Of a stretch of 64,000 bases of DNA, positions 30,019 to 41,579 are shown piece by piece. The stretch is from Pempheris klunzingeri (Eukaryota; Chordata; Actinopteri; Acropomatiformes; Pempheridae). A program made the position numbers and the translations under genes. The number at the start of each line of letters is the position of its first letter. Position 1 is the first letter of the stretch. The stretch covers positions 19,892,828 to 19,956,827 of the forward strand of contig NC_092019.1 of assembly GCF_042242105.1 (NCBI RefSeq), read 5' to 3'. The notes beneath the pieces were generated by a model. The model was not told where the DNA came from, searched no databases, and saw nothing but the letters and a program-made list of their open reading frames with translations.

Positions 30019-33000
30019 ATGGCAGGCACGATTGCTTTGCCACTTCAACAGTTTATAGCATCACTGGACGGTTCTTGTCTGCCAAAAATTTTACAGGTTT
30101 GCTCTGGAGTGTATTTCCAAGGTAGGCCTGTTATTGTTTTTCACTCTCAGTCACCTGAAGATGAGCGTGTACATAGAACAAAGAAGAGATTACTTGAGAA
30201 CATCTGTTTAGACAAATTGGAACGTGTGTGTATTTCTGTATTGTGGCTGTTTGTATCTATTACATACAGGTCAGAAAAATATGAAAAAGTGTTATTTAGG
30301 CTTGATACACTGCTGAATTATATTCTTTTTTTTTTTACTTTTTCTTTGCTCTGTTTCTCACTTTCTGTTTTAGGGTCCATATATGAAATTTCTGGAAGTG
30401 AAGTGTGCTTTTCTACCGGGGATCTAATAAAGGTCATCGGCATTGAGCTTCTGTCAGTTTGCTGCGAAGACATTGGCAACAATGAGAAGTTTGAGCTGCC
30501 TATCAACCACACAGGTTGGTTCAAAGGTTTAGGCGAGAATTTGTTTTGTAGCTGATTACTGACACTCTGTCACTGCTGTTTCTCAGGACTGTTCAAGGTT
30601 GTTCCGGAGGAGATGCCATACACTACCATCGAGGAGATGGTGAGCCTGAGGCCTGTGGGCCTGGAATCCTGCCTGCCCTTCACGTTCACCAGCCGCTCAA
30701 AGATGACCTTTGACGATGTCATGCTGGGGGCCGGGACAGCTCTGACGGTGCTCTCCATCGAGCGGCGTGAGGGCGAGGAGGCCAAGGTGCGCTGCCATGT
30801 TAAAGGACAACAGGAAGCCTCTGCTGAAGTGTGCATCCCGCTTTCTTCCCAAGGGGAGTTTATCGAGCGTGAGAACGAGGAGCGCTTCACTCTGCAGGAG
30901 ATTATGTCCTCGCCCTGCCTGCGTAGTCGAAGGTTTCGCTTCATCAACACCACCAAGTGTGAACGGCCCCTCATCCTCAGTCCAATATACCAGGTCCACG
31001 CCATCATGAGCTGTGAGAATAACCTACTTTTACATTTTCACATACTTACAAATATTATGGTTATTATTTTTATACATTTCCAACACGTTCATCTGTTGAT
31101 CTGAAGGTCTCACATTAACGTTTTTGTGCATTAATTATCCTATAATGTGTGTGAATGTAACTTTTTTTCATTTTACTTAAGTAAATGTGATTTTGAAGGA
31201 CTTGTACTCAACCTCAGCATCTCCATTTTATATGTATATGTAGATTTGAGAGCCAGATATTGTATTTTTGTCACTTTCCAGTTTAGAGCAAGTATTTATG
31301 TAGAGATTAAGATTTTACACACAAAAAAGATCATTAAATACGCTGCCATGTCATGCATTAAATAACCCAATAGTCAATAAAATAGTTCGAATTGGCACCA
31401 CATTGACCAACATTAATGCATCAGTAAACCATATTCAGTGATATGATATACTGCATTAAAATATATTTATATTACATTTATGTCTAATGAGTACTTTTAC
31501 TTCAAGTACACTTTGCTGATGATGATATTGTTCTATTGTTATATTGCTACTTTTACTAGTAGTGCTTTTGCTTCTAGTAAAGGTTCTAAATGCCCTCTGG
31601 TTTTAGTTAGTATAATGTCATCAAGTGCCTTTTTTCCATTTTCTAACATTATTTCTCCCTTTTTTTTTTTTGCACAGTGAGGAAGAATGTGTTGAAGTTT
31701 CCGTCCAGCTTAGAGGTGGACGTGATCGATGTCACCGAGCTGAGTAAGGATGTGAATTTTGTGACGCCGCTCAGTCTGTCTGAGGTCATTTCCCAGCCAG
31801 GTGAATCCTTCCCTGCGGTGGTAGAGATACTGGAACGCCCAGAGACCCGCTCCTTGTTCAAGTGCAGCTGGATACCAGGGCTCAGCCTGAGCAGCCACCT
31901 GATCTTCCACAAGACAGGAAACTCCACCATGATTTTATTGTCCAGCCTGAAGAGCCGAAAGGCGGCTCAGTACTTCCTGGTATCTCAGCAGTACGGTGGA
32001 CGGTTTCGGAGGCGGCCGCGGGAGTTTAATTCAGTGTACGAGCTGTATGTTGCTTCAACTCAGGTGCCAGGTCTGAAGGTCAGCGTCACACGGAACTGTG
32101 AGGAAGCTGAGGAGGAGGGCCTGCCCGCCCTGAGTGTGGGGGAGCAGCTGGAGGTTGTTCGCTGTGAAAGGATGGAGTTGCCTTGTGAGAGCAGCAAGGG
32201 CCAGAAGCAGTCCGTGGATGCTCTTTTGTGTCAGCGTCTCCCAGAGCCTGATGATGGGGATGATGACGACGATGATGGTGACGGGGAGGTCAGGCAGGGG
32301 GATGAGAGAGAGGAGATTCTTCTGCCTCTGTACATGCAGGGTCACTTTGTGGAGGTCCTGACTGATAACAAGAAGTACAGACTCAGGGACTTGGGTAAAG
32401 AGTTTAATTTGCCGCTGGATGTTAAAGTGGTGAGCCGTGATACTGAAGTGGAGACAGATCCACTAGTTGGGATTGCCTGTCTCAGAATAGAGGGGACTAT
32501 GTCAGAGCCCACCATCCAGGCAAGCTTTCCACACAGGCCAGAACACTGCTTCGAGATCCCGACCCAGTGGCTTTCTATGTCCGTCTGTTTTACCAAGGAC
32601 CCCCTGCCGTGGCCCAGCGGCCAACCACCCAAGTGCCAGGTGGACAGGGTCACTGAGGTGACTGACCACTTCTTTTATGAATTTCGCAAACAGGGGAACT
32701 CAGACGAAGCTCCTCCACCTCGGCCCCCAAAGCCAAATCTGTCGTTGTCAAAGTCGTGCAAAAAATCATCATCGAAAGCTGCAAAGAAATCAGTCAAGTC
32801 CAAACATCGACCAGACAAAAAAGCCCCAACCAAAGAGTTAGCCGATTTGACTTTAAATGGCAAAAGAAGGCCCCCAGCCCCCCCACCTCCCGTGAGTATT
32901 ACATTTCCCACAGCTTTTCAGAATCTATGCTGGTTCACTTGTAACTTCTTGTTTACTTCTTGTCATGCGTATCATGTTTCTATCTAAAACACATCACAGT

Positions 33001-33829
33001 GCCACTGCTGCTGTAAATTCTCCCACAATGTGACTTTCAGGAAATCTCAAATTACTCAGAAACATCAAGTCTCAGCAAGATGCAAACACAAGATGTTCCC
33101 CTTTTTGTCGCTCTGTGAAATAAAACTGTTTCTGTTTTTTTGTCTCTTCCCCTTATTGTGCAGGCCATCTTTGATGATCAGCCTCCGCCAGTCGCACCCC
33201 GAAAGCACTCAGGGGACAAAGAGAAAATAGGCAAGGCTCTGCCAAACACTTATGTGGAGCGGGAGGAGTCGCAGAGGAAAGGTGAAGCTCTTTTCCGCAG
33301 ACTTTCTGCAGGTTTATGCCGCACTGGCAACACTTAAGGGATAATTCCAAAGTTATTCTATGATTTTATCATTGTAAACAAATCCCATGAAAAGACCAAA
33401 ACCAACAATACTTTTCAGACTTCTCCTCGCTGTCTGCGGCACTCTGAGCCCTGAGCCCATTTGCTCCAACTGTGCAATTGTTTGGGACTATATTAAGTAA
33501 TGAAGAAGAAGTCATCCAGTGAACCATTGTGGCTCAGTGAATATTTATGGATAATAACGGAGCTCTAAGAACTAAGTATAACAGGTTTTGTCCGCACAGA
33601 CAAAACTCGTCAGTAGGATCGATCCATTTTTGTTTATTGTCTTTTTATTGGATTTGTTGGCAGAGAGTTATTAAACAGAATATCACTAATTGATAATGGT
33701 GCCTCCCCCCCCCCAGTCTCGCTGCATGACGTCACAGCAGACGTGGACAGCGACCACGACTACGAGACTGTGGATGAGACTTTGGTGGAAATGATGAAGA
33801 CAGCACGAGAGAACATCATGTTCTACTAA
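30019..33829 (+). CDS. themis2: THEMIS2 (CABIT-domain leukocyte signalling adaptor)
   Basis: Adaptor of B cells and macrophages in mammals that binds GRB2 and modulates antigen-receptor and TLR signalling. Six coding exons: 30019-30121, 30374-30514, 30587-31012, 31678-32891, 33164-33281 and 33717-33829. They give 704 codons, longer than human (about 640). Two CABIT modules fill roughly residues 10-260 and 260-530. Exon 4 is the long second-CABIT exon typical of the family. Residue landmarks are a basic/proline-rich tail (PPPRPPKPNL, PPVAPRK; likely SH3 ligands), an acidic run PDDGDDDDDDGDGE in the second CABIT, and DYETVDET near the C-terminus as a possible phospho-tyrosine site. Its position between ppp1r8 and rpa2 matches human 1p35 and supports THEMIS2 over THEMIS. 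The ATG at 30019 is the first in frame. Confidence 0.95.
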
Positions 33830-35430
33830 AAACTGTGTTCTCCGGCAACAGCAAAGCTGCACCTGTGGATGACTGGGAACTGAATTTCAGAGTGACAACA
33901 GAGAATGTTATATTATCCTGAATAATGTTATACCAATGTAGCTTGGCAAGTCTTTTACTGTGAGACCCACAACCTGTCTGCAAAATCCTAAATATTGTCT
34001 TCAAACTCCTCATGTGATTTAATACCACGCTGAAGAGAATAAGATTTACTTAAGGCTCAATATGTCAGTCAGAGTTAATATGAAATTATCCAGCTGTACA
34101 TTTCTGACAGTAAACTGGGCCTATGGGATGATTCGCAGGATTTGAAGCGGCCCATGAAGCTTTTGGAGACTGGTTACATAAGAGCAACCAGCCAACATGT
34201 GCGTCAAGTGCACGTTTGGCAATAACACAGGGGTGACATCACTCGGTTATGTAGACAGTTTAGTAGCAGAAATGTTTGGCCACAGTAATATATGTCATCG
34301 TAACAGCTTCCTGCCCTGTATCACAATTCTAAAACACCCGTGCCTCTCATGTGGTGAGCGAAACTCCTCGGCCATTCATTTGTTCGATCAGCCCGCTCAT
34401 CCTCTTCAAGGCTGTGGGCTGCTGTGACTGTGCCATGTACAGAACATCAAACTAAGACTACCCTTCTAGTATGTGTTGAAATGATATTGTACCTTTTTGC
34501 CACCTTTTGTTCAAACTCGTCAGCAAATAGTTGATCTAACTATACGGTAGTTTAGGAGGTTACAGCTTGTAGGTTTGTATAGAATACAAGAGTTATATTG
34601 TGCAATATTACGTATAATGTTTATAGTCCATCCTGGAGCAAAAGAAGAGCAACGCTCTGCAGTCGCACACAGTCTTAATATGACACCACAAACAGCCTTG
34701 AAAATGACCAGAGTTGCATGACTTCCCTGTTGTCTCAAAGAAATGCACTCTTAAGCTTCAGGGAGGCGGTGATGGGTTACATGCGATTGGAAATGTCAAA
34801 CTTCTTCTTTAATCAGAAAGGGCTGACAGCAGTCATCGCTGGGAGGCAACAGTCTCGACCACAGCGACCACAAAAAGGTGGTCAGCCAGTCTGTCACACA
34901 GTCAAGGGCTAATGCTGGCACAAGCGGAAGCCACCAAACTAATTAGAGTTTGCTTACTTTTCACTTATATATGCTTGACTGGCTTTTTAAACAACGCAGA
35001 AGTTCATTTTGTGCATCGCGTCCATTTCTTTTAAAGTTGAAGCCATTTCACGTAGAGACACACTGTGGGTTCATTTGTCTGAAGACATCTGTTGTCATTC
35101 AGCTTCAGAATCCACTCAGACCTATTTGGCTCATTCATATTCAGTTAAAACCTTTTTTTCCCCCCCGTGTGATCCAGAGGAACTTTGTAGACAGGTGCGT
35201 CAGCCGACACGTCTGCATTAATCGTAGTTGTCAGTTTGTAATGTCACAGCTATAAATACACATGTAAATGATGTATTTCTGTATTTAAATCTTAATCAAT
35301 CTGCACAAACTGCTTGTTCATTAGGGGATTGTGTCTGAATAGAAGATTTTATTTTGATAGAAAAACAGGATTTTAAACATGTATGTGTAAAATAATGGGC
35401 AGTTGCACCAAGTGTATTTTCTATACATTT

Positions 35431-35441
35431 TTTATTTTATT
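35431..35441 (-). terminator. rpa2 poly(A) signals
   Basis: The minus strand has two overlapping AATAAA hexamers (35431-35436 and 35436-35441), about 355-365 bases past the rpa2 stop. Confidence 0.6.
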
Positions 35442-35457
35442 AAACAGCAAAAATAAA
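35439..35457 (+). terminator. themis2 poly(A) signals
   Basis: ATTAAA at 35439-35444 and AATAAA at 35452-35457 on the plus strand, interleaved with the rpa2 signals. Confidence 0.55.
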
Positions 35458-35794
35458 TTGAGTGCTTATGTTCCATGTCTTTAAAATTAGAAAAATGTGG
35501 AGGGAGGGGAGGGTGGGGGGTGGTAGTATTAACCACCAACAACAGCTTCCTGAACAGCAACACCTCTGGGATTTGCAGAATAGCAGAAGCAACCTCAGGA
35601 ATACAGGATGTGTAAACCACACGAGTCACCAAACCTAAACCGTGCGTTCTTCATCTAACAGAGAGAGAGGTGCACCGGGGCTTCACTCAGCTCATGGGGG
35701 TTGTGAGTAACTGATAGCTTTGAGTTAGAAAACCTGTAGTGGTGATTCTTATCAGGTTAAATTCAAATAAGTGGTGCTGAGGAGGTGATGGGGT

Positions 35795-36974
35795 CTAATC
35801 ATCGTTGTCTGTTGATTTGTAGTGGTCTTCGTCGATGGTGGAAAAGATGTGACCTTCGTTGCTTAGGAATTCCACTGCTTGCCTGTCAGAACACAAAGAG
35901 AAATACGAAGAGTATTTTTTAAGCACTTTTCTTTAAACATAAATTTCAGCACAATTTGATGCGTGCTACGGAGGGATCTCATAATGGCCGGTATAAACCG
36001 AAGGAATTATCACACCAAAGCAAAACCAGGTTTGCGTCACTGTACAACATATGGGCACCTGGCAAACATGGAGAAATAAGAACCTGTTGTTGGAGGGGAG
36101 CCGTCACAACACAGGTGATTTCATGTGACTCAAGAGATGAAACAATTACAGGTCAGAAAAAAACACAACGTTTTCTGTTTCTTGAAAGGGATGACAGTTA
36201 AGGCAAGTTTAAGGAAGAAATCAAAATTTTGACTGCTGGCCTTTAACGAGTGGCTCTCACTCTGGTCTTTCAAAACCAGCTCGCCTTTAGGCTTTAGTAG
36301 AGGGGAGAATCCTGGAAAGTGTTTGTAAGGCAGCATCCCTTCCACATAAGAGTATCTTTAAAAGATGAAACCAGTCCGGTAGCACGGGAGCACACTCTTA
36401 CGACATTTGTGCTCAGGCCAGCTTATGTGAACAGACATAATCAAGACAATGTACATTTTGTCATTCTAGCGTGTGTTATCCTCTGGGGATTTAAAGGGGA
36501 ACGTCTCTTACTTGATGATGGACAGACTTATGCCACCCAGTCTCAGCTTTAAGTCCTGAATGCTGATGCCCTGCGGTTCTGGGCAGCTTCTTATCAAACT
36601 CAGCACCTTGTGGGATGAACAATGATGCATTAAAACAAAACGCAAGGGAAAAAAAAACAAAAAAAAAAAAACAGAAGCAACCTTCAACTACCACTTCTGA
36701 GCTATTCTCACGCAGCTCACAGTTCTAAATAGGAAGGACAGGAAGTATCCGACACTGTGGTGCGACTTGTTTCATCTGTGCATGTGAGAAAATAATGCCT
36801 TTGACTTGACAAATTAGTGACGGTTTCCACATTCAGTCAGTGTTCTTGTTCACATTCATTAGTATTTAGCAAACAGCTTGCTTTGATCATGTCTGCAGTA
36901 TATTACTGTTCACTGCTCAGTCTTAAAAGTTCAGATATCAAAATATTCTTTTTTGCGTTTGCTGAAAAGTTTTA

Positions 36975-37037
<63 letters not shown>

Positions 37038-40000
37038 ATTATATATATATATATATATATAAAATTGACTGCTAAAGCCCACATGGGTTAGGGGTTGAGG
37101 TTAACCAAGCCGTATTGTATTCCAAAATTCTGATACTAATATATGTTTTAGGCTCACCTGATTCTGGTTTGCGCTCAACCCATTGTTAAGCATTTCGTTG
37201 GCACCTGCATAGCTCCCTCCCACGTCCGGCCGGGACGTGGGTGTGGCGTTGCTGCTCATTCCTCCTCCTCCGCCACCCGACTGAAAGAGAAACAAAGCTA
37301 AGTGGTGTTGATAGGCTTCCTTGCAACAGCAGTTATAGTGTAGTAAGTGATGGTGATGTAGAATAGTTGTGTAACATAACTAAGAAAGTCTGTGCTTTCT
37401 AAATAAACACTGATGCGTCAGCTTATTGGTTTCTTCAAAGTGACGGCATGTTTCATATTTGACTGATTTTTTTCAATAACTTAAGCAAGGCATTCTTTTA
37501 CGTAGGTAGTATAACAGCTGATGGCTAACCTAGATTTCAACAATAAGGGTAATCATGCTTCACATTTCTCACCGTGCTCTGAGGTTTGCCGAGAGCCATG
37601 TGCGCTTGGACAACCTCCAGCATGTGTGAGGTGATTTCGTTCATGTCCTCCAGGGGCCTTACGCTGAATGCCACGACAGATCTGTGGTTCTGAGACAGGA
37701 AGACGAAGGCAAGTCAGATTTCACAGAGAAACTAAAGGGAGTGAAAAACGCTGTGACACCTCTCTACACACCGTTCTCTTGGCAAACTACACTGCATGCA
37801 TTTAAAAAAAAAAAAAAAAAAAAAAAGACCACAAGAACCACGTTGGTCAATACAAGGCACATCAAGAGTACAACCGCTTAGGGATCATAAAGTTCCTGCT
37901 TTTTTCTGGGTACTGTGGAGAGAAATTAAGAAAAGTAAACTCACCTGAAAGGAGCGCAGATTGCCAGAGACTTTGACGTAGGTGCCTGGAGGCAGGACAG
38001 TGCTGTCCATACCAGGGTCCTGTACGAACCAGAACAACAGTGTTGCTATAGGGCTTGTTTAGCAAACTAAGACACGTTACAGCTTCTGAGCGAAGAATAA
38101 TAAAAGATTCAGATTTTTTCCCCAACAGAGATATCCATGCTTGTGGCAAAAAGTGCAGGATCATGTGACTTCATGCATGTTTTTGCGCATCATATCTTTA
38201 GTAACTGTGATCTCGTGCCTGTGAACCAAAACTCCTTCAGGCTAATAATAGGTTTGAAGTTGAGAAGTGAAATTCATTGCTGACTAGAAGTGACAGTCAG
38301 TAATGACTATTCTAGTAACAGCGAGAGGATCTAACATCCAAAAATACTCCGACTTTTAAATGTTTGAATGGCCTCGACTGAACAGGGACCGCCAACAATG
38401 TGGCCTTCTCAGTAGTGGTTCTAATTTATTGTACGTTTATATTTTTACAGACAAATGGTTCGTGCACCTCTCATAAGTGACTGTGTTTAATACACCAGCA
38501 GAATATCTAGCACGCTCACTGACCTCTGTGTCTACCCACTGCTTCACGTCCATGGGAGCACCTGTCATGTCGTCGACCTTATACTGGATGTTGGTCATGG
38601 ATTTGTCTGTGCTCCTGATGACACCCACAATGGTAACCTGTGACACCGAACATGAACAGTGAAATCAGGAAAGTTAAATGGTTATGTTCCTATTATGTGT
38701 AACATCTTTTGAGTTGGTTGATCAAAGTAGGATGTGTTTTTTTGGGGGCAATCTTCCCCATTTTTTCACAGTACCTAAGGGTGAATTGTTCCTATGCTCA
38801 CCGTTAACTCCCACTGTCTTTACAGCCGCAATATCATTCTGCATTTGTGTCGACAAAGGTGCCTTACAGATCAAGTTTAAATTCAGTGCTGAAACCAGTT
38901 GATTAACTGACGTCTAAACTGACAACTAAGGATGCTATGAACAATTATTTTCATTACTGACTAATCTGCCGACAATTGATCTTTTTTTCTACAAGAAATG
39001 TCTAAAAACAGGAAAAAAAAAGAACCACTGTATTTTCACAGACCAAGATTATATATTTATATTGCTTGTTTTATCCAACCAACAGTCCAAACCTGTAAAT
39101 TCTGTAATTGTGTATATGCTTCAACTTTTGTATTGTACTCTGGCAAAATAATTTCCTTCAGGATCAATAAAGTTGATCTTATCTTAAAATATGTAGTTGA
39201 AGATCATAGGACAAAAAAAAAACCCATCACTTGTTAGAAACTAGACCTCACAGACGTTTGACCTTTTAGCTTGAGAAATGAATGAGAGGATGAATCTAGT
39301 ATCAAAATAGTTGCCAGTTGTTTTTCAGGTTGAACAAAATGGGCAATTTACAAAGACATGAGCCAGGCCTGAGGGAAACTGTGGCACGCATCTTTCACAA
39401 TACCATATAATTGTTTTCATTTTCTTACCTGGGCAACTTCCACATCTCCTACTCTGAAGGCCTCATCTGACTGGGAAGCAGACATCAGCTGAGACACTGT
39501 GCAGGGGATGATCTGTGTGGCACGGGTCCTCTGCAAAACACACACACACACACACACACACATTAACTGATTGCTGTGCCTCACCATCCAACTGCGAGTG
39601 TTTCCATCAGTACACAGCAATATCTACACACATGCCTAGATGGGATGTGGACATATACAGTAATGTATTTGATTGAGATCAATTATGTTAAAAACCGTTA
39701 GTATACTGCAATAAATACGATTTAGTGTAAACTTGAGGGTGTTGTTTTGATCACTGTTCAGCACAACTTTAATATTCCCAGTGGGTTGTTAATAAGTTGT
39801 AGTGTGGACTGCAGGAGTACAAACCCCTTTCTTCTCTCCTCCCTGGGATAAGCCAGGTGATGCGAAGCCTCCAGGAGACTGAGTGTACCCTCCGACGCTG
39901 CTGGACTCACTGTATCCTCCTGAAAAAGCACAAAGGCGGTGACAGCTGAGATGAGGACACGTTTATTCCCCACGCTTCTCAATTAAAAACACTACTTTTC

Positions 40001-40148
40001 GCCCAATGACATCAAAGTCAAAGACACAACAACAAAGAGGCAAGTTGAGTCGAGCTAAGATTAGCCGCAGCTACACTGCGTCAACAAGCCGAGCGGACCA
40101 CTTTATGAACACAACAGCGTGGGAATCAAACTCACCCTGATTCCACAT
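35795..40148 (-). CDS. rpa2: Replication protein A 32 kDa subunit (RPA2)
   Basis: Middle subunit of the single-strand DNA-binding RPA heterotrimer used in replication, repair and checkpoint signalling. Nine coding exons: 40148-40136, 39919-39825, 39530-39429, 38637-38524, 38019-37945, 37689-37573, 37280-37158, 36606-36512 and 35882-35795. They give 273 codons; human has 270. The phosphorylated N-terminus is conserved: Thr17-Gln (PIKK type) and Ser19-Pro and Ser25-Pro (CDK type). The OB fold includes [20 protein letters not shown] and [15 protein letters not shown]. The winged-helix end includes [18 protein letters not shown] and [18 protein letters not shown]. The first coding exon is only 13 bases (MWNQ). 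All junction phases match. Intron 3 carries repeat sequence (38930-39188), and intron 7 carries a compound AT/AC microsatellite. Confidence 0.98.
36977..37060 (+). repeat. Compound (AT)n(AC)n(AT)n microsatellite in rpa2 intron 7
   Basis: About 33 bases of AT, about 29 of AC with one interruption, then about 22 of AT. It is self-complementary at both ends. Confidence 0.95.
37808..37827 (+). repeat. Poly-A tract in rpa2 intron 5
   Basis: A run of about 20 A residues. Confidence 0.9.
38930..39188 (+). mobile_element. Composite repeat in rpa2 intron 3
   Basis: The left part (to about 39010) resembles the family at 25554-25872: AACAATTATTTTCATTACTG, then CTAATCTG. It runs into an AT-rich piece ending GGATCAATAAAGTTGATCTT, a LINE/SINE-type 3' tail similar to that at 12190-12238. 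The junction may be a chance neighbour or a chimeric repeat. Confidence 0.5.
39537..39562 (+). repeat. (CA)n microsatellite in rpa2 intron 2
   Basis: About 26 bases of CA repeat just upstream (on the transcribed strand) of the exon 3 acceptor. Confidence 0.95.
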
Positions 40149-41579
40149 GCTGGCACCTTGTGGTTAAGAGGATAGAATCAAATGTGAAACGTTACTGTGG
40201 GTGCAGAAGATGGACAACAGCCTCACAAAGGTTAGCTGTATTGGCTTCCTGCTTGTGTTGTCCCGCGCGCCAAACTCAATGTACCGAGCATGCGCGCAGC
40301 AGAAGTCCCGCGAAACACTATCGTGACGCTGCTGTTATAGTTGCCCCGAGTAACGCTTGTCAGACAGTCACTCCTCTATTTATGCGTACAAATACCGTCT
40401 TTGTCACTGAGACAAGCGAGTCTAACTCAAAACGATGGCCCTAGAGAAGACAACTGCATGTGGTTGATATAGGTCGTTGGTATCCTAAGTAGCTTTGAGA
40501 AGGGAGTGCCTGACAGACAAAGTTCGGGGCAGAAATACAAACCATTATTCAAGTCTTGGATGCCTTCAGATCCAGTAGGAAATTGTGCGTACTCACAATC
40601 TACTGCATTGTAGCTTCGGTGAAAACTGTTGTGTGAACCTCGTGTGCACTATTCTTCCAAAGTTTCACACACTAAGTGCTATACATTTCTCAGTTAGCAA
40701 ACGTAAAGCGTATTAAGAAAAAACAACAATTTTGGATATCTAAATTGTTGTTAATTTACCTAACATCTACTATTTAAACCTTTCTGCTTGATCAACTCCT
40801 TATTGTCGAATATGAGCTGTAAGGAGCGTTATTAGCTCCCTGTAACAATTTCAAAAATATCAGTTCACTTCAGGTAGTTGTCCATAAAGTACAATTACCG
40901 CATACCACATACCACGTAAATGACTGCACAGAGAAGTACGAGCATCACCCGAAGGCAGCATAAGCACCTGTTCTGCCTGTTTAAACTCAAAGAAACATCA
41001 CGTTTGCAAAGCAACAAAAAAGGAGACATTAAACTGCGATTAAAGAAAAGAAAGTACATGCACCCATTTGTGCTGTGAGCCCATAAAGGTCTATTGTTTA
41101 TTAATTATTAACACGCCGCAGAGGTCAACTGTAAAAGATGCCTGCTGATTTTATCTTTAGTCTACATAAAAATAGCTCGTATGAACTGATTGGGCACTCA
41201 AGTGTATTTGATTCCTATTATGGCACTCAGAAATCTGTAGCCCATATATACATGCTCTCTAGTCATTACACCCTGTCAAGATCTGAGTTAAAACTTAAAA
41301 TTATAGTTATAGTTTACAGTATTGTTTTGCTTCACGGTTTACATTAAAGTAGTTGCGTTCAGGGCCTGCAATCAGAAATCTATTGACAAAGTGGTCAATT
41401 CTGGTTTGATCTGAGCAAAAGGGAACATGTGGAGCAGATCGTCAAACGTGTGGAGCAGATCATCAAAGACACGTTAGGAGTAGCAGTATCTGATCTTGCT
41501 TGCTCTTTAAGACTCGGGCCTACCTCTGCGACCTGGACTTGACTTTTGTCGGATGTTCGTTTTCATCACAGATGTCAAC
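40149..41579. other. Divergent rpa2/smpdl3b intergenic region
   Basis: Promoters of both genes lie here. The first 290 bases are GC-rich with CpGs (rpa2 side); the rest is unremarkable AT-rich sequence. No exon was seen. Confidence 0.55.
40261..40274 (-). promoter_or_regulatory. E2F-type site in the rpa2 promoter
   Basis: The minus strand reads TTTGGCGCGCGGGA, a strong E2F core (TTTSSCGC), 113 bases before the rpa2 ATG. Genes for replication factors are classic E2F targets, so the site is plausible; binding is not shown. Confidence 0.6.

Larger units (their letters stand above)
33830..35794. other. themis2 and rpa2 3' UTRs, tail to tail
   Basis: The two genes converge here. Poly(A) hexamers for both strands cluster at 35431-35457, implying a themis2 3' UTR of about 1.6 kb and an rpa2 3' UTR of about 0.37 kb that touch or overlap. 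A GAGGGTGGGG-rich patch lies near 35500. There are no extra coding exons. Confidence 0.6.
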
